The notes beneath the pieces were generated by a model. It had not been told where the DNA came from. It saw only the letters and a list, made by a program, of their open reading frames with translations, and made no database searches. A stretch of 64,000 nt of DNA from Microbacterium sp. Nx66 (GTDB lineage: Bacteria; Actinomycetota; Actinomycetes; Actinomycetales; Microbacteriaceae): assembly GCF_904066215.1 (NCBI RefSeq), contig NZ_LR880474.1, positions 434,001 through 498,000 on the forward strand, written 5' to 3'. A program made the position numbers and the translations under genes. Shown here one piece after another: positions 6,694 through 15,377 of the stretch; position 1 is the first letter of the stretch, and each line of letters opens with the position of its first letter.

Positions 6694-8223
6694 TCAGGAG
6701 CCGCCGGCCGTCCGCGGCATCTGCTCGAGGTCCTTCAGAGCAGGCCCCTCGATGCGGGTGCCGTCCGCGGCGAACCGCGACGCGTGCAGCGGGCAGTCCC
6801 ATGTGCACTCGGCGTCGTTCCAGTCGAGGACGCCGCCGAGGTGCGGGCACACCGCGCTGACCGCACGGGTCACGCCGTCGACGGTGGAGATGGCGACCGG
6901 GCGGCCGCCGCGGTTCGCCACCACGCCCTCGCCCTCCGCGGGCTGCGGCACCGGGACCGGCGTGGTCTCGGCCTCGACCCAGCCCTTCGTGGCCGCGGCG
7001 GCCACCTTCGCTCCCTCGACGGCGCCGCGCGCGAGGTCGGCGGGGACGGTCAGACGGGTGCCGAGGCGCAGCATCCAGGACGGACGCTCGCTGCGCTTCG
7101 TCCCGATGATCTCCTCGGTGAGCCGCAGGGCTGCGGCGGGCGCGTTCGACAGCCCCCACTTCGCGTACCCGGTGGCGATGCGGATGCGACCGAGGCCGCG
7201 CGGCAGAGCACCGACGAAGGGGATGAGGTTGTGCGACTGGTAGTCCTGCGCGGACCAGCGGTGCGTCTCCTCCGCGTCCGGGAAGTGCAGCCGCGTCCAG
7301 GCGACGAGATCGTCGATCGCGGCGGTCTCGCCGTCGGAGCGGCCGACCGGATGCCCGTTGCCGCCGACGACGAGCTGTGCCGTGGCCGCCGGACCGTCGG
7401 CAGCCGAGACCGGGCGGATCGACCGCGTGGGGCTGTCGGCGGAGATGAACGTCCCCTCCGGCACCCCGCCGGAGACCCGGAACGAGACGCAGTACGACCG
7501 CATCCCGGCGACCTTGGAGAAGTACAGACCGCGGTCGAGGATCGGGGTCCCCGTCGCGAGGACGATGTGCTCGGCGAACATCGGGCCGGCCGTGGTCTCG
7601 ACCCGAGGCTCCGGGAGGGCATGCGCCCCGGTCACGCGGACGTCGGTGTGCAGCGTGCCACCGCCCGCGAGGAACTCCTTCGCGAGCGCGTCGGCCACCG
7701 CGACCGGGTCGATCGTCACCTGGGAATCCAGTGCGACCGCGCCCGCGACGGGGAACGGCGTCGACAGCTCGCCCGCGGTGAGCAGACGCGTCGGCAGTCC
7801 CGCCTCCCGTGCGGCGGCGTGCTGGGCCCGCACCGATTCGTGCCCCTCAGGACCCTGGGCGTAGGTGTGGTCGGTGCGCTCGGTGTAGCTGAGGCCGGCG
7901 CTGTCCGCGAAACCCGTGAGCCACTCCATGCCGGCACGGTTGGCGTCGACGTACGCCTGGACGAGCGCGGCCGGATGGTGCCTGCGGATCGTGGCGAGCT
8001 GCTGCCCCTGGAGGAGGGAGAGCTTGCCCGTGTTGCCGCCCGTCGACAGCTCCGCCACATCGCCTGCATCGACGACGACGACGTCGAGTCCGGCGCGGGT
8101 CAGGAGCACCGCGGTCGAGAGTCCCGTGAGGCCTGCCCCCACGATGAGCACGTCGTGCTGCGCGCCGGGATCGAAGGGAGTGCCGTGGGGTGCGTCCTGG
8201 TCGACCTTCCAGAGTGGCTTCAT
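6694..8223 (-). CDS. FAD-dependent oxidoreductase with C-terminal Rieske domain
   Basis: 509 residues from ATG 8223. Residues about 20-55 carry the dinucleotide fold (DVLIVGAGLTGLSTAVLLTR, ending in VVVVDAGD), followed by a DAO-type FAD domain with an LATGTPI element. The last 90 residues are a Rieske [2Fe-2S] domain: CPHLGGV near residue 466 and CPLHASRF near 485 supply the Cys-His and Cys-His ligands. This fusion is a known family of unassigned oxidoreductases. A longer ATG start at 8289 is possible, but the added residues do not resemble the family. It is divergent from crcB. Confidence 0.88.
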   Translation of the reverse strand: MKPLWKVDQDAPHGTPFDPGAQHDVLIVGAGLTGLSTAVLLTRAGLDVVVVDAGDVAELSTGGNTGKLSLLQGQQLATIRRHHPAALVQAYVDANRAGMEWLTGFADSAGLSYTERTDHTYAQGPEGHESVRAQHAAAREAGLPTRLLTAGELSTPFPVAGAVALDSQVTIDPVAVADALAKEFLAGGGTLHTDVRVTGAHALPEPRVETTAGPMFAEHIVLATGTPILDRGLYFSKVAGMRSYCVSFRVSGGVPEGTFISADSPTRSIRPVSAADGPAATAQLVVGGNGHPVGRSDGETAAIDDLVAWTRLHFPDAEETHRWSAQDYQSHNLIPFVGALPRGLGRIRIATGYAKWGLSNAPAAALRLTEEIIGTKRSERPSWMLRLGTRLTVPADLARGAVEGAKVAAAATKGWVEAETTPVPVPQPAEGEGVVANRGGRPVAISTVDGVTRAVSAVCPHLGGVLDWNDAECTWDCPLHASRFAADGTRIEGPALKDLEQMPRTAGGS

Positions 8224-8300
8224 GCCGACAGTCAACGCCTGTCCCCGTCCCCGCCCCAACGCCTTGACATCCGACGGTCGCGCTGTCATGCGCGACTACA

Positions 8301-8684
8301 GTGGCCAGCGTGAGTCTCCGTCGTGTCCTGCTCGTCGCGCTCGGCGGCACGCTGGGGACGGCGGCGCGTCTGGGCCTCGGGCTCCTCCTCCCCGACCTCG
8401 GCGGGTTCCCCCTCGCGGTGCTACTGGCCAACGTGCTGGGCGCCCTGCTCATCGGCGTCGTGGCGGCGCGGCTCCCGGCCTCAGCGGAGCTGCGGCTGCT
8501 CCTGGGCACCGGGGTCCTCGGGGGGTTCACGACCTACAGCGCCTTCATGACCGGGACGCTGGCCCTGTGGGCGTCGGCACCGCTCCTCGCCGCCGCGTAT
8601 GCCGCGGTCAGCCTCGCCCTCGGCCTCCTCGCGGCGTCCGCGGGGCTCCGGCTGGGGCGCCCGCGCCGGGGAGGGGCGACGTGA
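8301..8684 (+). CDS. crcB: Fluoride efflux channel subunit CrcB/FluC, first copy
   Basis: 127 residues with GTG 8301; GTG at 8310 is an alternative, since TACAGT (8297-8302) lies 7 nt before it. Four membrane segments are visible. The family signatures are VALGGTLGTAARLGLG near the N-terminus, LLANVLGALLIG, and the polar track GTGVLGGFTTYSAFM. It acts as a passive channel exporting fluoride across the cytoplasmic membrane. It overlaps the second copy by 4 bp (GTGA), and the tandem pair suggests a heterodimeric channel, as in other Gram-positive bacteria with two adjacent genes. Confidence 0.92.
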   Translation: MASVSLRRVLLVALGGTLGTAARLGLGLLLPDLGGFPLAVLLANVLGALLIGVVAARLPASAELRLLLGTGVLGGFTTYSAFMTGTLALWASAPLLAAAYAAVSLALGLLAASAGLRLGRPRRGGAT

Positions 8685-9040
8685 GTCCACTGCTGTTCCT
8701 CGCCGCGGCGCTCGCCGGGGGCGTCGGCGCCGTCCTGCGCTATCTCCTCGACCTCGGTGTCGCCCGGCTCGTCGGCCGGCGGTTCCCGTGGGGGATCCTG
8801 GCCGTCAACCTCACCGGCTCCTTCGCGCTGGGGCTCGTGACGACGGCGCTGCCGGGGGCGGCGTTCGTGCTCGGCGCGGGCCTGCTCGGGGGCTACACGA
8901 CCTTCAGCACCGCGATGCTCGATGCGGTCGCGCTGTGGCGGGACGGTGAGCGCGGCGCCGCGGTGTTCGACGCGTTCGGCATGCTCCTGCTCGGTCTCCT
9001 CGCCGCGGGGCTGGGGCTGGCGCTGGGATCCGCGCTCTAG
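8681..9040 (+). CDS. crcB: Fluoride efflux channel subunit CrcB/FluC, second copy
   Basis: 119 residues from GTG 8681, which overlaps the first copy's stop by 4 bp. It has four membrane segments, GGVGAVLRYLLD, the conserved ILAVNLTGSFALGL and GGYTTFSTAMLDA. It is clearly paralogous to the upstream gene but diverged enough for the two to form an asymmetric dimer. No fluoride riboswitch was recognised in the short region before the pair. Confidence 0.92.
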   Translation: MSPLLFLAAALAGGVGAVLRYLLDLGVARLVGRRFPWGILAVNLTGSFALGLVTTALPGAAFVLGAGLLGGYTTFSTAMLDAVALWRDGERGAAVFDAFGMLLLGLLAAGLGLALGSAL

Positions 9041-9048
9041 ATCGGTGC

Positions 9049-9104
9049 TTGCGAAGAACGGACGCGGCGCGCTACTCTCACTGCTAATCGTTTAACGCTA
9101 AACG
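9049..9104 (+). promoter_or_regulatory. Promoter and LacI-type operator of the second sugar ABC operon
   Basis: TTGCGA (9049-9054) and TACTCT (9073-9078) are 18 nt apart. Just downstream, CGTTTAACGCTAAACG (9089-9104) is an imperfect palindrome with CGTTTA/TAAACG arms, placed to block transcription. The LacI-type protein encoded at 12269 in the same operon is the likely ligand-responsive repressor. Confidence 0.7.
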
Positions 9105-9152
9105 GTTAACATCGCGCACCGCCTTCTCGTGCACCCGTCAAAGGAGACCTCG

Positions 9153-10415
9153 ATGCCCCGCACCTCCCGCCGCGCCCTGGGCGCTCTCGCCGCCTCCGCG
9201 GCCGCCGTCCTGGCGCTCTCCGCCTGCTCCTCCTCCGCGACCGGGGAGTCCTCGGGCGGCGAGATCACCCTCAGCTACGCGATCTGGGACGAGAACCAGA
9301 AGCCCGCGATGGAGGACATCGCTGCCGCCTATACCGAGGAGCACCCGAACGTCACGATCGAGATCCAGGTCACGCCCTACAAGGAGTACTTCACCAAGCT
9401 CCAGACCGCGGTGACGGGAGGGTCGGCCGCCGACGTGTTCTGGATGAACGGGCCGAACTTCCAGCTCTACGCCTCGAACGGCCAGCTCGCGCCGCTCGAC
9501 GACGTGGACGCCTCCGACTACCCCCAGGGCCTCGTCGACCTCTACACCTACGACGACGCGCTCTACGGCGCCCCCAAGGACTTCGACACCGTCGCGCTCT
9601 GGTACAACAAGACGCTGTTCGACGCCGCCGGAGTGGAGTACCCCAGCGCCGGCTGGACCTGGGACGACTTCACCACCGCGGCCGCGAAGCTGACCGACCC
9701 CGCGAGCGGCCGGTTCGGCGTCGCCGCGAGCCAGTACGGCCAGGAGAACTTCTACAACTCGATCGCACAGGCCGGCGGCGAGGTCATCTCCGCGGACGGC
9801 ACTGAGAGCGGCTACGGCTCGCCCGAGGCTCTCGAGGGCGTCGAGCTGTGGACCGACCTCATCGCTGACGGCTCCTCGCCCACGGCGCAGCAGATGACGG
9901 ACACGAACCCGGAGGACTTCTTCCTGTCGGGCAAGGTCGCCATGTTCCAGAACGGCTCCTGGGCCGCCATCGCCTACGCGGACAACGCCGACATCGGCGA
10001 CAGCGTCGACGTGGCTCCGTTGCCCGCAGGCCCGGAGGGCAATCAGAGCGTGATCCACGGCGTCGGGAACGTCGCGAACGCCAAGAGCGCGCACGTGGAG
10101 GAGGCGAAGGACTTCGCCGCCTTCGCGAGCGGCGAGCAGGCGGCGAAGATCCAGGCCGAGACCGGGACCGTGATCCCGGCGTTCAACGGCACGCAGCAGG
10201 CCTGGGTGGATGCGCTCCCGCAGTACGACCTGCAGGTCTACATCGACGCGCTGGAGACGGCCGTCCCGTACCCGGTGTCGAAGAACACCTCCGCGTGGAC
10301 GAGCATCGAGAGCGAGGTGCTGTCCCAGGTCTGGTCCGGAGCGGTCTCCCCGAAGGAAGGCCTGCAGGATCTCGCCGCGCAGATGCAGACCGCGCTGGAC
10401 GCCGAGCAGGAGTGA
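9153..10415 (+). CDS. Sugar ABC transporter substrate-binding lipoprotein
   Basis: 420 residues from ATG 9153, with AAGGAG 6 nt upstream; an earlier ATG at 9129 lacks a ribosome site. Signal sequence and lipobox LSAC (Cys25). The mature protein is a family 1 solute-binding protein (ITLSYAIWDENQKPAMEDIA, then FWMNGPNFQLYASNGQL and NKTLFDAAGVEYP). It acts outside the membrane, feeding ligand to the two permeases that follow. No ATPase gene is present in the operon, so a shared MsiK-like ATPase elsewhere is expected. Confidence 0.92.
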   Translation: MPRTSRRALGALAASAAAVLALSACSSSATGESSGGEITLSYAIWDENQKPAMEDIAAAYTEEHPNVTIEIQVTPYKEYFTKLQTAVTGGSAADVFWMNGPNFQLYASNGQLAPLDDVDASDYPQGLVDLYTYDDALYGAPKDFDTVALWYNKTLFDAAGVEYPSAGWTWDDFTTAAAKLTDPASGRFGVAASQYGQENFYNSIAQAGGEVISADGTESGYGSPEALEGVELWTDLIADGSSPTAQQMTDTNPEDFFLSGKVAMFQNGSWAAIAYADNADIGDSVDVAPLPAGPEGNQSVIHGVGNVANAKSAHVEEAKDFAAFASGEQAAKIQAETGTVIPAFNGTQQAWVDALPQYDLQVYIDALETAVPYPVSKNTSAWTSIESEVLSQVWSGAVSPKEGLQDLAAQMQTALDAEQE

Positions 10416-10419
10416 CCGG

Positions 10420-11382
10420 ATGACCGTCCTCGCGCCTCGCGCGGTCGCCCCCGCCGCCGGGCGGGCACCGGAGGCCCCGTCCTCCGGTGTCCGGCGGCGG
10501 CGCCGGACACCCGGTGCCTCGCCGTGGTGGGCCCTCGTCTTCCTCGGGCCCACCGCCCTGGGGCTGGCCGTGTTCTACCTGTGGCCGACCGTGCGCACGC
10601 TCATCATCTCCTTCACGAAGTCCGGCCCGTTCGGCGGCTCCGAGTGGATCGGGTTCGAGAACTACGTGCGGCTGTTCCAGGACCCGGAGCTCCTCGGCGC
10701 TCTGCGCAACACCGCGGTCTACACGGTGATCGCGCTGATCGGCATCCCCCTCGCGGTCGGGATCGCCGCGCTGCTGAACACCACCGGCCTCACGGGCCGC
10801 AGCGCCTACCGCACCCTCTACTTCATCCCCGTCGTCACCATGCCCGCGGCGATCGCCCTCGTCTGGCGCATGATCTACAACGGCGACTACGGCGTCCTGA
10901 ACGCCGCCCTCGGCACGGTGGGCATCGACGGGCGGAGCTGGCTGACCGACCCGAACACCGCGTTGATCGCGATCGCCGTCGTCGGCATCTGGGCGGGACT
11001 GGGGACCAACATCGTCATCTTCCTCGCCGGACTCCAGGGCATCCCGGACACGATCATGGAGGCGGCCGACCTCGACGGGGCGGGCCCCGTGCGGAAGTTC
11101 TTCTCCATCACGATCCCGCTGCTGTCGCCGTCGATCTTCTTCGTCAGCGTCATCAGCGTCATCGGGGCTCTGCAGGTGTTCGACCTCATCTACATGATGC
11201 TCGGCCGCAGCAACCCCGCGATGCCGAACACCCGCACGGTCGTCTACCTGTTCTACGAAGCGGGTTTCCTCGACAACGACCGCGGGTACGCCGCCGCCGT
11301 CGCCTTCCTCCTGCTGCTGATCATCCTCGTGCTGACGATCGTGCAGTTCCGGCTGCAGAAGAAGTGGGTGCACTATGAGTGA
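10420..11382 (+). CDS. Sugar ABC transporter permease, MalF type
   Basis: 320 residues from ATG 10420, 4 bp after the binding-protein stop. A basic, Pro-rich tail of 33 residues leads into six membrane segments beginning WWALVFLGPTALGLAVFYLW. The EAA loop reads EAADLDGAGPVRKFFSITIP, near residue 212, and docks with the ATPase. It overlaps the next permease by 8 bp, consistent with paired synthesis of the two channel halves. Confidence 0.93.
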   Translation: MTVLAPRAVAPAAGRAPEAPSSGVRRRRRTPGASPWWALVFLGPTALGLAVFYLWPTVRTLIISFTKSGPFGGSEWIGFENYVRLFQDPELLGALRNTAVYTVIALIGIPLAVGIAALLNTTGLTGRSAYRTLYFIPVVTMPAAIALVWRMIYNGDYGVLNAALGTVGIDGRSWLTDPNTALIAIAVVGIWAGLGTNIVIFLAGLQGIPDTIMEAADLDGAGPVRKFFSITIPLLSPSIFFVSVISVIGALQVFDLIYMMLGRSNPAMPNTRTVVYLFYEAGFLDNDRGYAAAVAFLLLLIILVLTIVQFRLQKKWVHYE

Positions 11383-12265
11383 CGTCTCCCTCGACACCCG
11401 CGCGGTCGTCGGCGCCGCCCCCGCACTATCGCGGACGGCCGGCACGCCCCGGAACCGCGGACTGTGGATCGTGCACGTCGTGCTCATCGCCGGCGCCGCA
11501 CTCATGGTGTTCCCGTTCGTCTGGCAGCTGCTGACCTCGTTCAAGACGCTGTCCGACTCGGTGCAGGTGCCGCCGTCGTTCCTCCCGCGCGAATGGGTGT
11601 TCACGAACTTCGCCGAGGTCTTCGACTCGATGCCGTTCGGCCAGATGTTCCTGAACTCCGTGCTCCTCACCGTCGGCCGCACGGTCGGGCAGGTCGCCCT
11701 GTGCACCATGGCGGGCTACGCGTTCGCGCGCATCGCCTTCCCCGGCCGGAACGCCCTGTTCGTCGTGTTCCTCTCGGTGCTCATGGTGCCCTCGCAGCTC
11801 TACCTGCTGCCGCAGTACGAGATCATCCAGGCGCTCGGCTGGCTGAACACGTTGCAGGCGCTCATCGTGCCCGGCATCTTCAGCGCCTTCGGGACCTTCC
11901 TGATGCGCCAGTTCTTCCTCTCGATGCCGGCCGAGCTGGAGGAGGCGGCGCGGATCGACGGGGCGAATCCGTGGCAGACCTTCTGGCGGATCATGGTTCC
12001 ACTGGCGAAGCCTGGCATCATCGCACTTGTGGTGTTCACCGTGCTGTGGTCCTGGAACGATCTGCTGTGGCCGCTGATCGTGACGACCGACCCGGCGAAG
12101 ATGCCGCTGTCTGTCGGACTCTCGCAGCTCGTCGGCATCCACGGCACCGATTACCCGGTGCTCATGGCCGGCGCCCTGCTGGCGACCCTGCCCATGCTGG
12201 TGACGTTCATGATCCTGCAGCGGCAGTTCATCCAGGGCATCGCGTTCAGCGGGACGAAGGGATGA
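11375..12265 (+). CDS. Sugar ABC transporter permease, MalG type
   Basis: 296 residues from ATG 11375. It has six membrane segments and the EAA loop EEAARIDGANPWQTFWRIMV near residue 190. The end, MILQRQFIQGIAFSGTKG, is the characteristic MalG-family C-terminus. It forms the second half of the channel for the lipoprotein at 9153. The LacI gene starts 3 bp after its stop. Confidence 0.93.
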   Translation: MSDVSLDTRAVVGAAPALSRTAGTPRNRGLWIVHVVLIAGAALMVFPFVWQLLTSFKTLSDSVQVPPSFLPREWVFTNFAEVFDSMPFGQMFLNSVLLTVGRTVGQVALCTMAGYAFARIAFPGRNALFVVFLSVLMVPSQLYLLPQYEIIQALGWLNTLQALIVPGIFSAFGTFLMRQFFLSMPAELEEAARIDGANPWQTFWRIMVPLAKPGIIALVVFTVLWSWNDLLWPLIVTTDPAKMPLSVGLSQLVGIHGTDYPVLMAGALLATLPMLVTFMILQRQFIQGIAFSGTKG

Positions 12266-12268
12266 GAC

Positions 12269-13324
12269 ATGGCACAGCGTGAGCACGCCCCCAGCCGCCG
12301 ACCGACGCTGCGGATGGTGGCCGAACGTGCCGGGGTGTCGACCGCGACCGTGTCGTACGTCTTCTCCGGCCGCGCCGGTGCCAGCGGGGCCGGCGTGGCC
12401 GAAGCGACCGCGGCCAGGGTGCTCGCGGCCGCGGACGAGCTCAACTACCGTCCGAACACGGCGGCCAGGGCGATCCGCACCGGTCGCAGCGGCATGGTGC
12501 AGCTCTCCCTCCACATGCTGAGCGATCCGTGGTCGCTGGCGGTGGCCGACGCCGTGAACGCCGAGGCGAACAAGCACGGGCTCACGACGCTGATCCTCGC
12601 CGACGGCGACTGGCACGCGGCGCTCGACCGCGTCGAGAGCGACGTGGCATACCTCGACGGCGTCGGGCTGGACGAGGAGGACGCCCGACGGCTGGGCGAC
12701 CTCGTCAAGCGCGGCCAGCGGCTCGTGGTGTTCTCGGAGCATCTGGAGCCGGACGGGTTCGACGTCATCCGCTCGGACGCGATCCCGGGGTGCGAGCTCG
12801 CGATGGACCACCTGCTGGAGCGGCACGCGGCCATCGGCTGCATCGCCGCGGAGGGCGCCGTCCGCCTCGCGGCCACGCAGGTCACGCGGTACACGCCGTA
12901 TGTCGAGAAGCTCGCGGCGGCCGGCATCTCCCCGGACCCGGCATGGACCGTGACCTATGCCGAGACGCAGGCCAGCGCCTTCACCGCCGCGATCGAGCTG
13001 CTGTCGCAGGAGAACCGCCCGGACGCCGTGTACGCGACGACCGACTTCGCCGCGATCGCCGCGATCAACGCCGCCCACATGCTCGGGCTCCGCGTGCCTC
13101 ACGACGTCGCGGTGGTCGGCGTCGGGAACACCCCGGACGCCCGGCTCATCGCCCCCACCCTCACCACCGTCGGCCCGACGGACTTCTACGAGCGGCAGGC
13201 GCGGATCATCGTCGAGAAGGCGCTCGAGAGCGACCCCTCACCCGGTGCGCTGCACGAGTTCCCCTGGGCCCTCGTCCCCGGCGGCTCGACCGATCTCGAC
13301 GCCCCGGCAGCCCGCGGCCGCTGA
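12269..13324 (+). CDS. LacI family transcriptional regulator
   Basis: 351 residues from ATG 12269. Residues about 12-65 are the helix-turn-helix and hinge (TLRMVAERAGVSTATVSYVF, then LNYRPNTAARAIRTGRS). The rest is the periplasmic-binding-protein-like sensor with the C-terminal VAVVGVGNTPDARLIAPTLT element. It is encoded at the end of the transporter set and is probably the repressor acting at 9089-9104, released by the imported sugar or a breakdown product. Confidence 0.92.
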   Translation: MAQREHAPSRRPTLRMVAERAGVSTATVSYVFSGRAGASGAGVAEATAARVLAAADELNYRPNTAARAIRTGRSGMVQLSLHMLSDPWSLAVADAVNAEANKHGLTTLILADGDWHAALDRVESDVAYLDGVGLDEEDARRLGDLVKRGQRLVVFSEHLEPDGFDVIRSDAIPGCELAMDHLLERHAAIGCIAAEGAVRLAATQVTRYTPYVEKLAAAGISPDPAWTVTYAETQASAFTAAIELLSQENRPDAVYATTDFAAIAAINAAHMLGLRVPHDVAVVGVGNTPDARLIAPTLTTVGPTDFYERQARIIVEKALESDPSPGALHEFPWALVPGGSTDLDAPAARGR

Positions 13325-13363
13325 GCCGCCCCCTCTTCTTCCCCCTTTCACGAAGGACTTCTG

Positions 13364-14560
13364 TTGGACCTCCACATCGGCATCATCGGCTTCGGCGCGC
13401 GCTCCACCCTTCAGGAGGAGGTGCATCGGCCGGGCCACGGCTCCCGCATCACCGCCGTCTGCGACCTCGCCCCGCGTGCCCGCGAGGACGCCAGGGCGCT
13501 CGTCCCCGACGCCCTCATCACCGACTCCCTCGACGAGCTGCTCGCGTCCGGGGTCGACGCGGTCATGGTGCTGACGCCGGATGACACGCACGCCGCGCTG
13601 ACCATCCGGGCGCTGGAGGCCGGGGTGCCCGTCTTCTGCGAGAAGCCCCTCGCGATCGACCTCGCCGATGCCGACCGCATGCTGGAGACGGCGCGACGGA
13701 CCGGGACCCGCCTCTACATCGGCCACAACATGCGGCACATGCCCGTGATCACGCTCATGCGCGGGCTCATCCAGGCCGGGCGCATCGGGCAGGTGAAGGC
13801 CGTGTGGGTGCGGCACTTCGTGGGGCACGGCGGCGACTTCTACTTCAAGGACTGGCACGCCGACCGGAGCCGCACCACCGGACTCCTCCTGCAGAAGGGA
13901 GCGCACGACCTCGACATCATCCACTGGCTGGCGGGGGCGTACACCGAGCAGGTGGCGGCGATGGGCGGCCTCAGCGTCTACGGCGACATCACCGACCGGC
14001 GGGACCGCACGGGGGAGCGGATGCCCGACTGGTTCAGCATGGACAACTGGCCGCCGACCGCGCTCACCGGACTCCACCCCGTGGTCGACGTCGAGGACAT
14101 CTCGATGGTGAACCTTCGGCTCGAGGGCGGGATCTTCGCCTCGTACCAGCAGTGCCACTTCACCCCGGACTACTGGCGGAACTACACCGTGATCGGCACC
14201 GAGGGGCGCATCGAGAACTTCGGCGACGTGGCCGGCAGCGAGGTGAAGCTGTGGAACCGTCGGCATGCCGGGGCGGCCGACGCGGACGAGGTGTTCGTCG
14301 TGCCCGAGGTGCCCGACGCCGGACACGATGGAGCCGACGCGCTGCTCGTGGCCGAGTTCCTCCGGTTCGTGCGGCACGGGGGTCTCACGGCGACCTCTCC
14401 CGTCGCGGCGCGCGAGGCCGTGGCCGCCGGCATCCTCGCCACCGCGTCCCTCCGGGGTGACGGCTCCGCGATCGCCGTCCCCCCGCTCGACCCCGATCTC
14501 GTCGCCTACTTCGAGCGCGGCCAGACCCCCTCCTCCGCCCCGTCTTCCTCCGCCGCCTGA
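13364..14560 (+). CDS. Gfo/Idh/MocA family oxidoreductase
   Basis: 398 residues from TTG 13364, with GAAGGA 6 nt upstream. Residues 1-120 form the NAD(P)-binding Rossmann domain (IGIIGFGARS in place of the usual GxGxxG, then FCEKPLAID near residue 90 with the catalytic Lys of the EKP motif). The C-terminal substrate domain contains LLQKGAHDLDIIHWL, whose Asp and His line the active site. It follows lacI by 39 bp and probably belongs to the same operon, oxidising the sugar or inositol imported by the transporter. The tail ends in a Pro/Ser-rich stretch. Confidence 0.9.
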   Translation: MDLHIGIIGFGARSTLQEEVHRPGHGSRITAVCDLAPRAREDARALVPDALITDSLDELLASGVDAVMVLTPDDTHAALTIRALEAGVPVFCEKPLAIDLADADRMLETARRTGTRLYIGHNMRHMPVITLMRGLIQAGRIGQVKAVWVRHFVGHGGDFYFKDWHADRSRTTGLLLQKGAHDLDIIHWLAGAYTEQVAAMGGLSVYGDITDRRDRTGERMPDWFSMDNWPPTALTGLHPVVDVEDISMVNLRLEGGIFASYQQCHFTPDYWRNYTVIGTEGRIENFGDVAGSEVKLWNRRHAGAADADEVFVVPEVPDAGHDGADALLVAEFLRFVRHGGLTATSPVAAREAVAAGILATASLRGDGSAIAVPPLDPDLVAYFERGQTPSSAPSSSAA

Positions 14561-14734
14561 CCCCCTCCTCCGCCCCCCACCCCGGAACGTTTTCGATCAC
14601 GGGAGGAGATTCCCACCCGTGAGAGCGCGAAAAGGGACCGGGAACGGGGGTGCGGGGTGCGGAAGTGATCCGGCACGGCGGGGAGACAGGAAAGAAGCGG
14701 GCGGCCGTTCTCAGGGAGTTCACACCGGAGCGAA

Positions 14735-14754
14735 TGTACAAACGTACATGTACG
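14735..14754 (+). promoter_or_regulatory. Overlapping palindromes, probable TetR operator
   Basis: TGTAC-AAAC-GTACA (14735-14748) and the perfect palindrome CGTACATGTACG (14743-14754) overlap, 20 bp before the TetR start. The spacing suits autorepression and joint control of the downstream efflux gene. The preceding 170 bp hold a weak hairpin (TCACGGG with CCCGTGA near 14597-14622) and nothing else recognisable. Confidence 0.65.
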
Positions 14755-14773
14755 GGTGTCCAGGGGGTGAGCG

Positions 14774-15361
14774 ATGGTGGAGAGCGCGCGTCGGCGGCGT
14801 GACCCCGAAGCGCGTCGTCGGGAGATCGTCACCGCGACGGCCGAGCTGATCGTCGAGGTCGGGGCCGACGCCATCACGCATCGGATGGTGGCCGCCAGAG
14901 CCGGAGTGCCGCTCGGGGCGACCACCCAGTACTTCGACACCCTCGACGACCTGCGCACCGCCGCCTTCCGAGCGCTCGCGGACGAGATCGAATGCCGACT
15001 CGACGGAGTGCGGCAGACCCTCGCCGAACGGGGAGCCGGGGCCGACGTCATCGCGGCGCTCGTGTACGACAGCATCCACGACGGCCACGCGGTGCAGGCG
15101 GATCGAGCCGTGGTCACGGCAGCCGTGCACGATCCGCGTCTGCGCCAGCTCGCGCGCCACCTGTCCGACCGCCTCGTCGACCTCCTGGAGCCGACCTATG
15201 GCGCCGACCGGGCCCGAGCGGCGATGATCTTCATCGACGGCGTCATGTGGAGCACGCAGATCCGCGACGTCGAACTCGAACAGTCCTTCCTCGAATCCGC
15301 ACTGGCGCGGATCCTCGGAGTACCCCTCTCCCTCCCATCCGCAGCGACCGCCACCCCCTGA
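14774..15361 (+). CDS. TetR family transcriptional regulator
   Basis: 195 residues from ATG 14774. Residues about 10-60 are the TetR helix-turn-helix (REIVTATAELIVEVGADAIT, then VAARAGVPLGATTQYF). The rest is an all-helical ligand domain. The gene is 16 bp upstream of the RND pump gene on the same strand and behind a palindromic operator, so it is probably a drug- or metabolite-responsive repressor of its own operon. Confidence 0.92.
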   Translation: MVESARRRRDPEARRREIVTATAELIVEVGADAITHRMVAARAGVPLGATTQYFDTLDDLRTAAFRALADEIECRLDGVRQTLAERGAGADVIAALVYDSIHDGHAVQADRAVVTAAVHDPRLRQLARHLSDRLVDLLEPTYGADRARAAMIFIDGVMWSTQIRDVELEQSFLESALARILGVPLSLPSAATATP

Positions 15362-15377
15362 CACCGAGGAACCCGCC

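Noticed and set aside
8301..9040. Fluoride riboswitch before crcB
   Set aside because: The gap to the divergent gene is under 90 bp and shows no match to the conserved riboswitch core that I can see.
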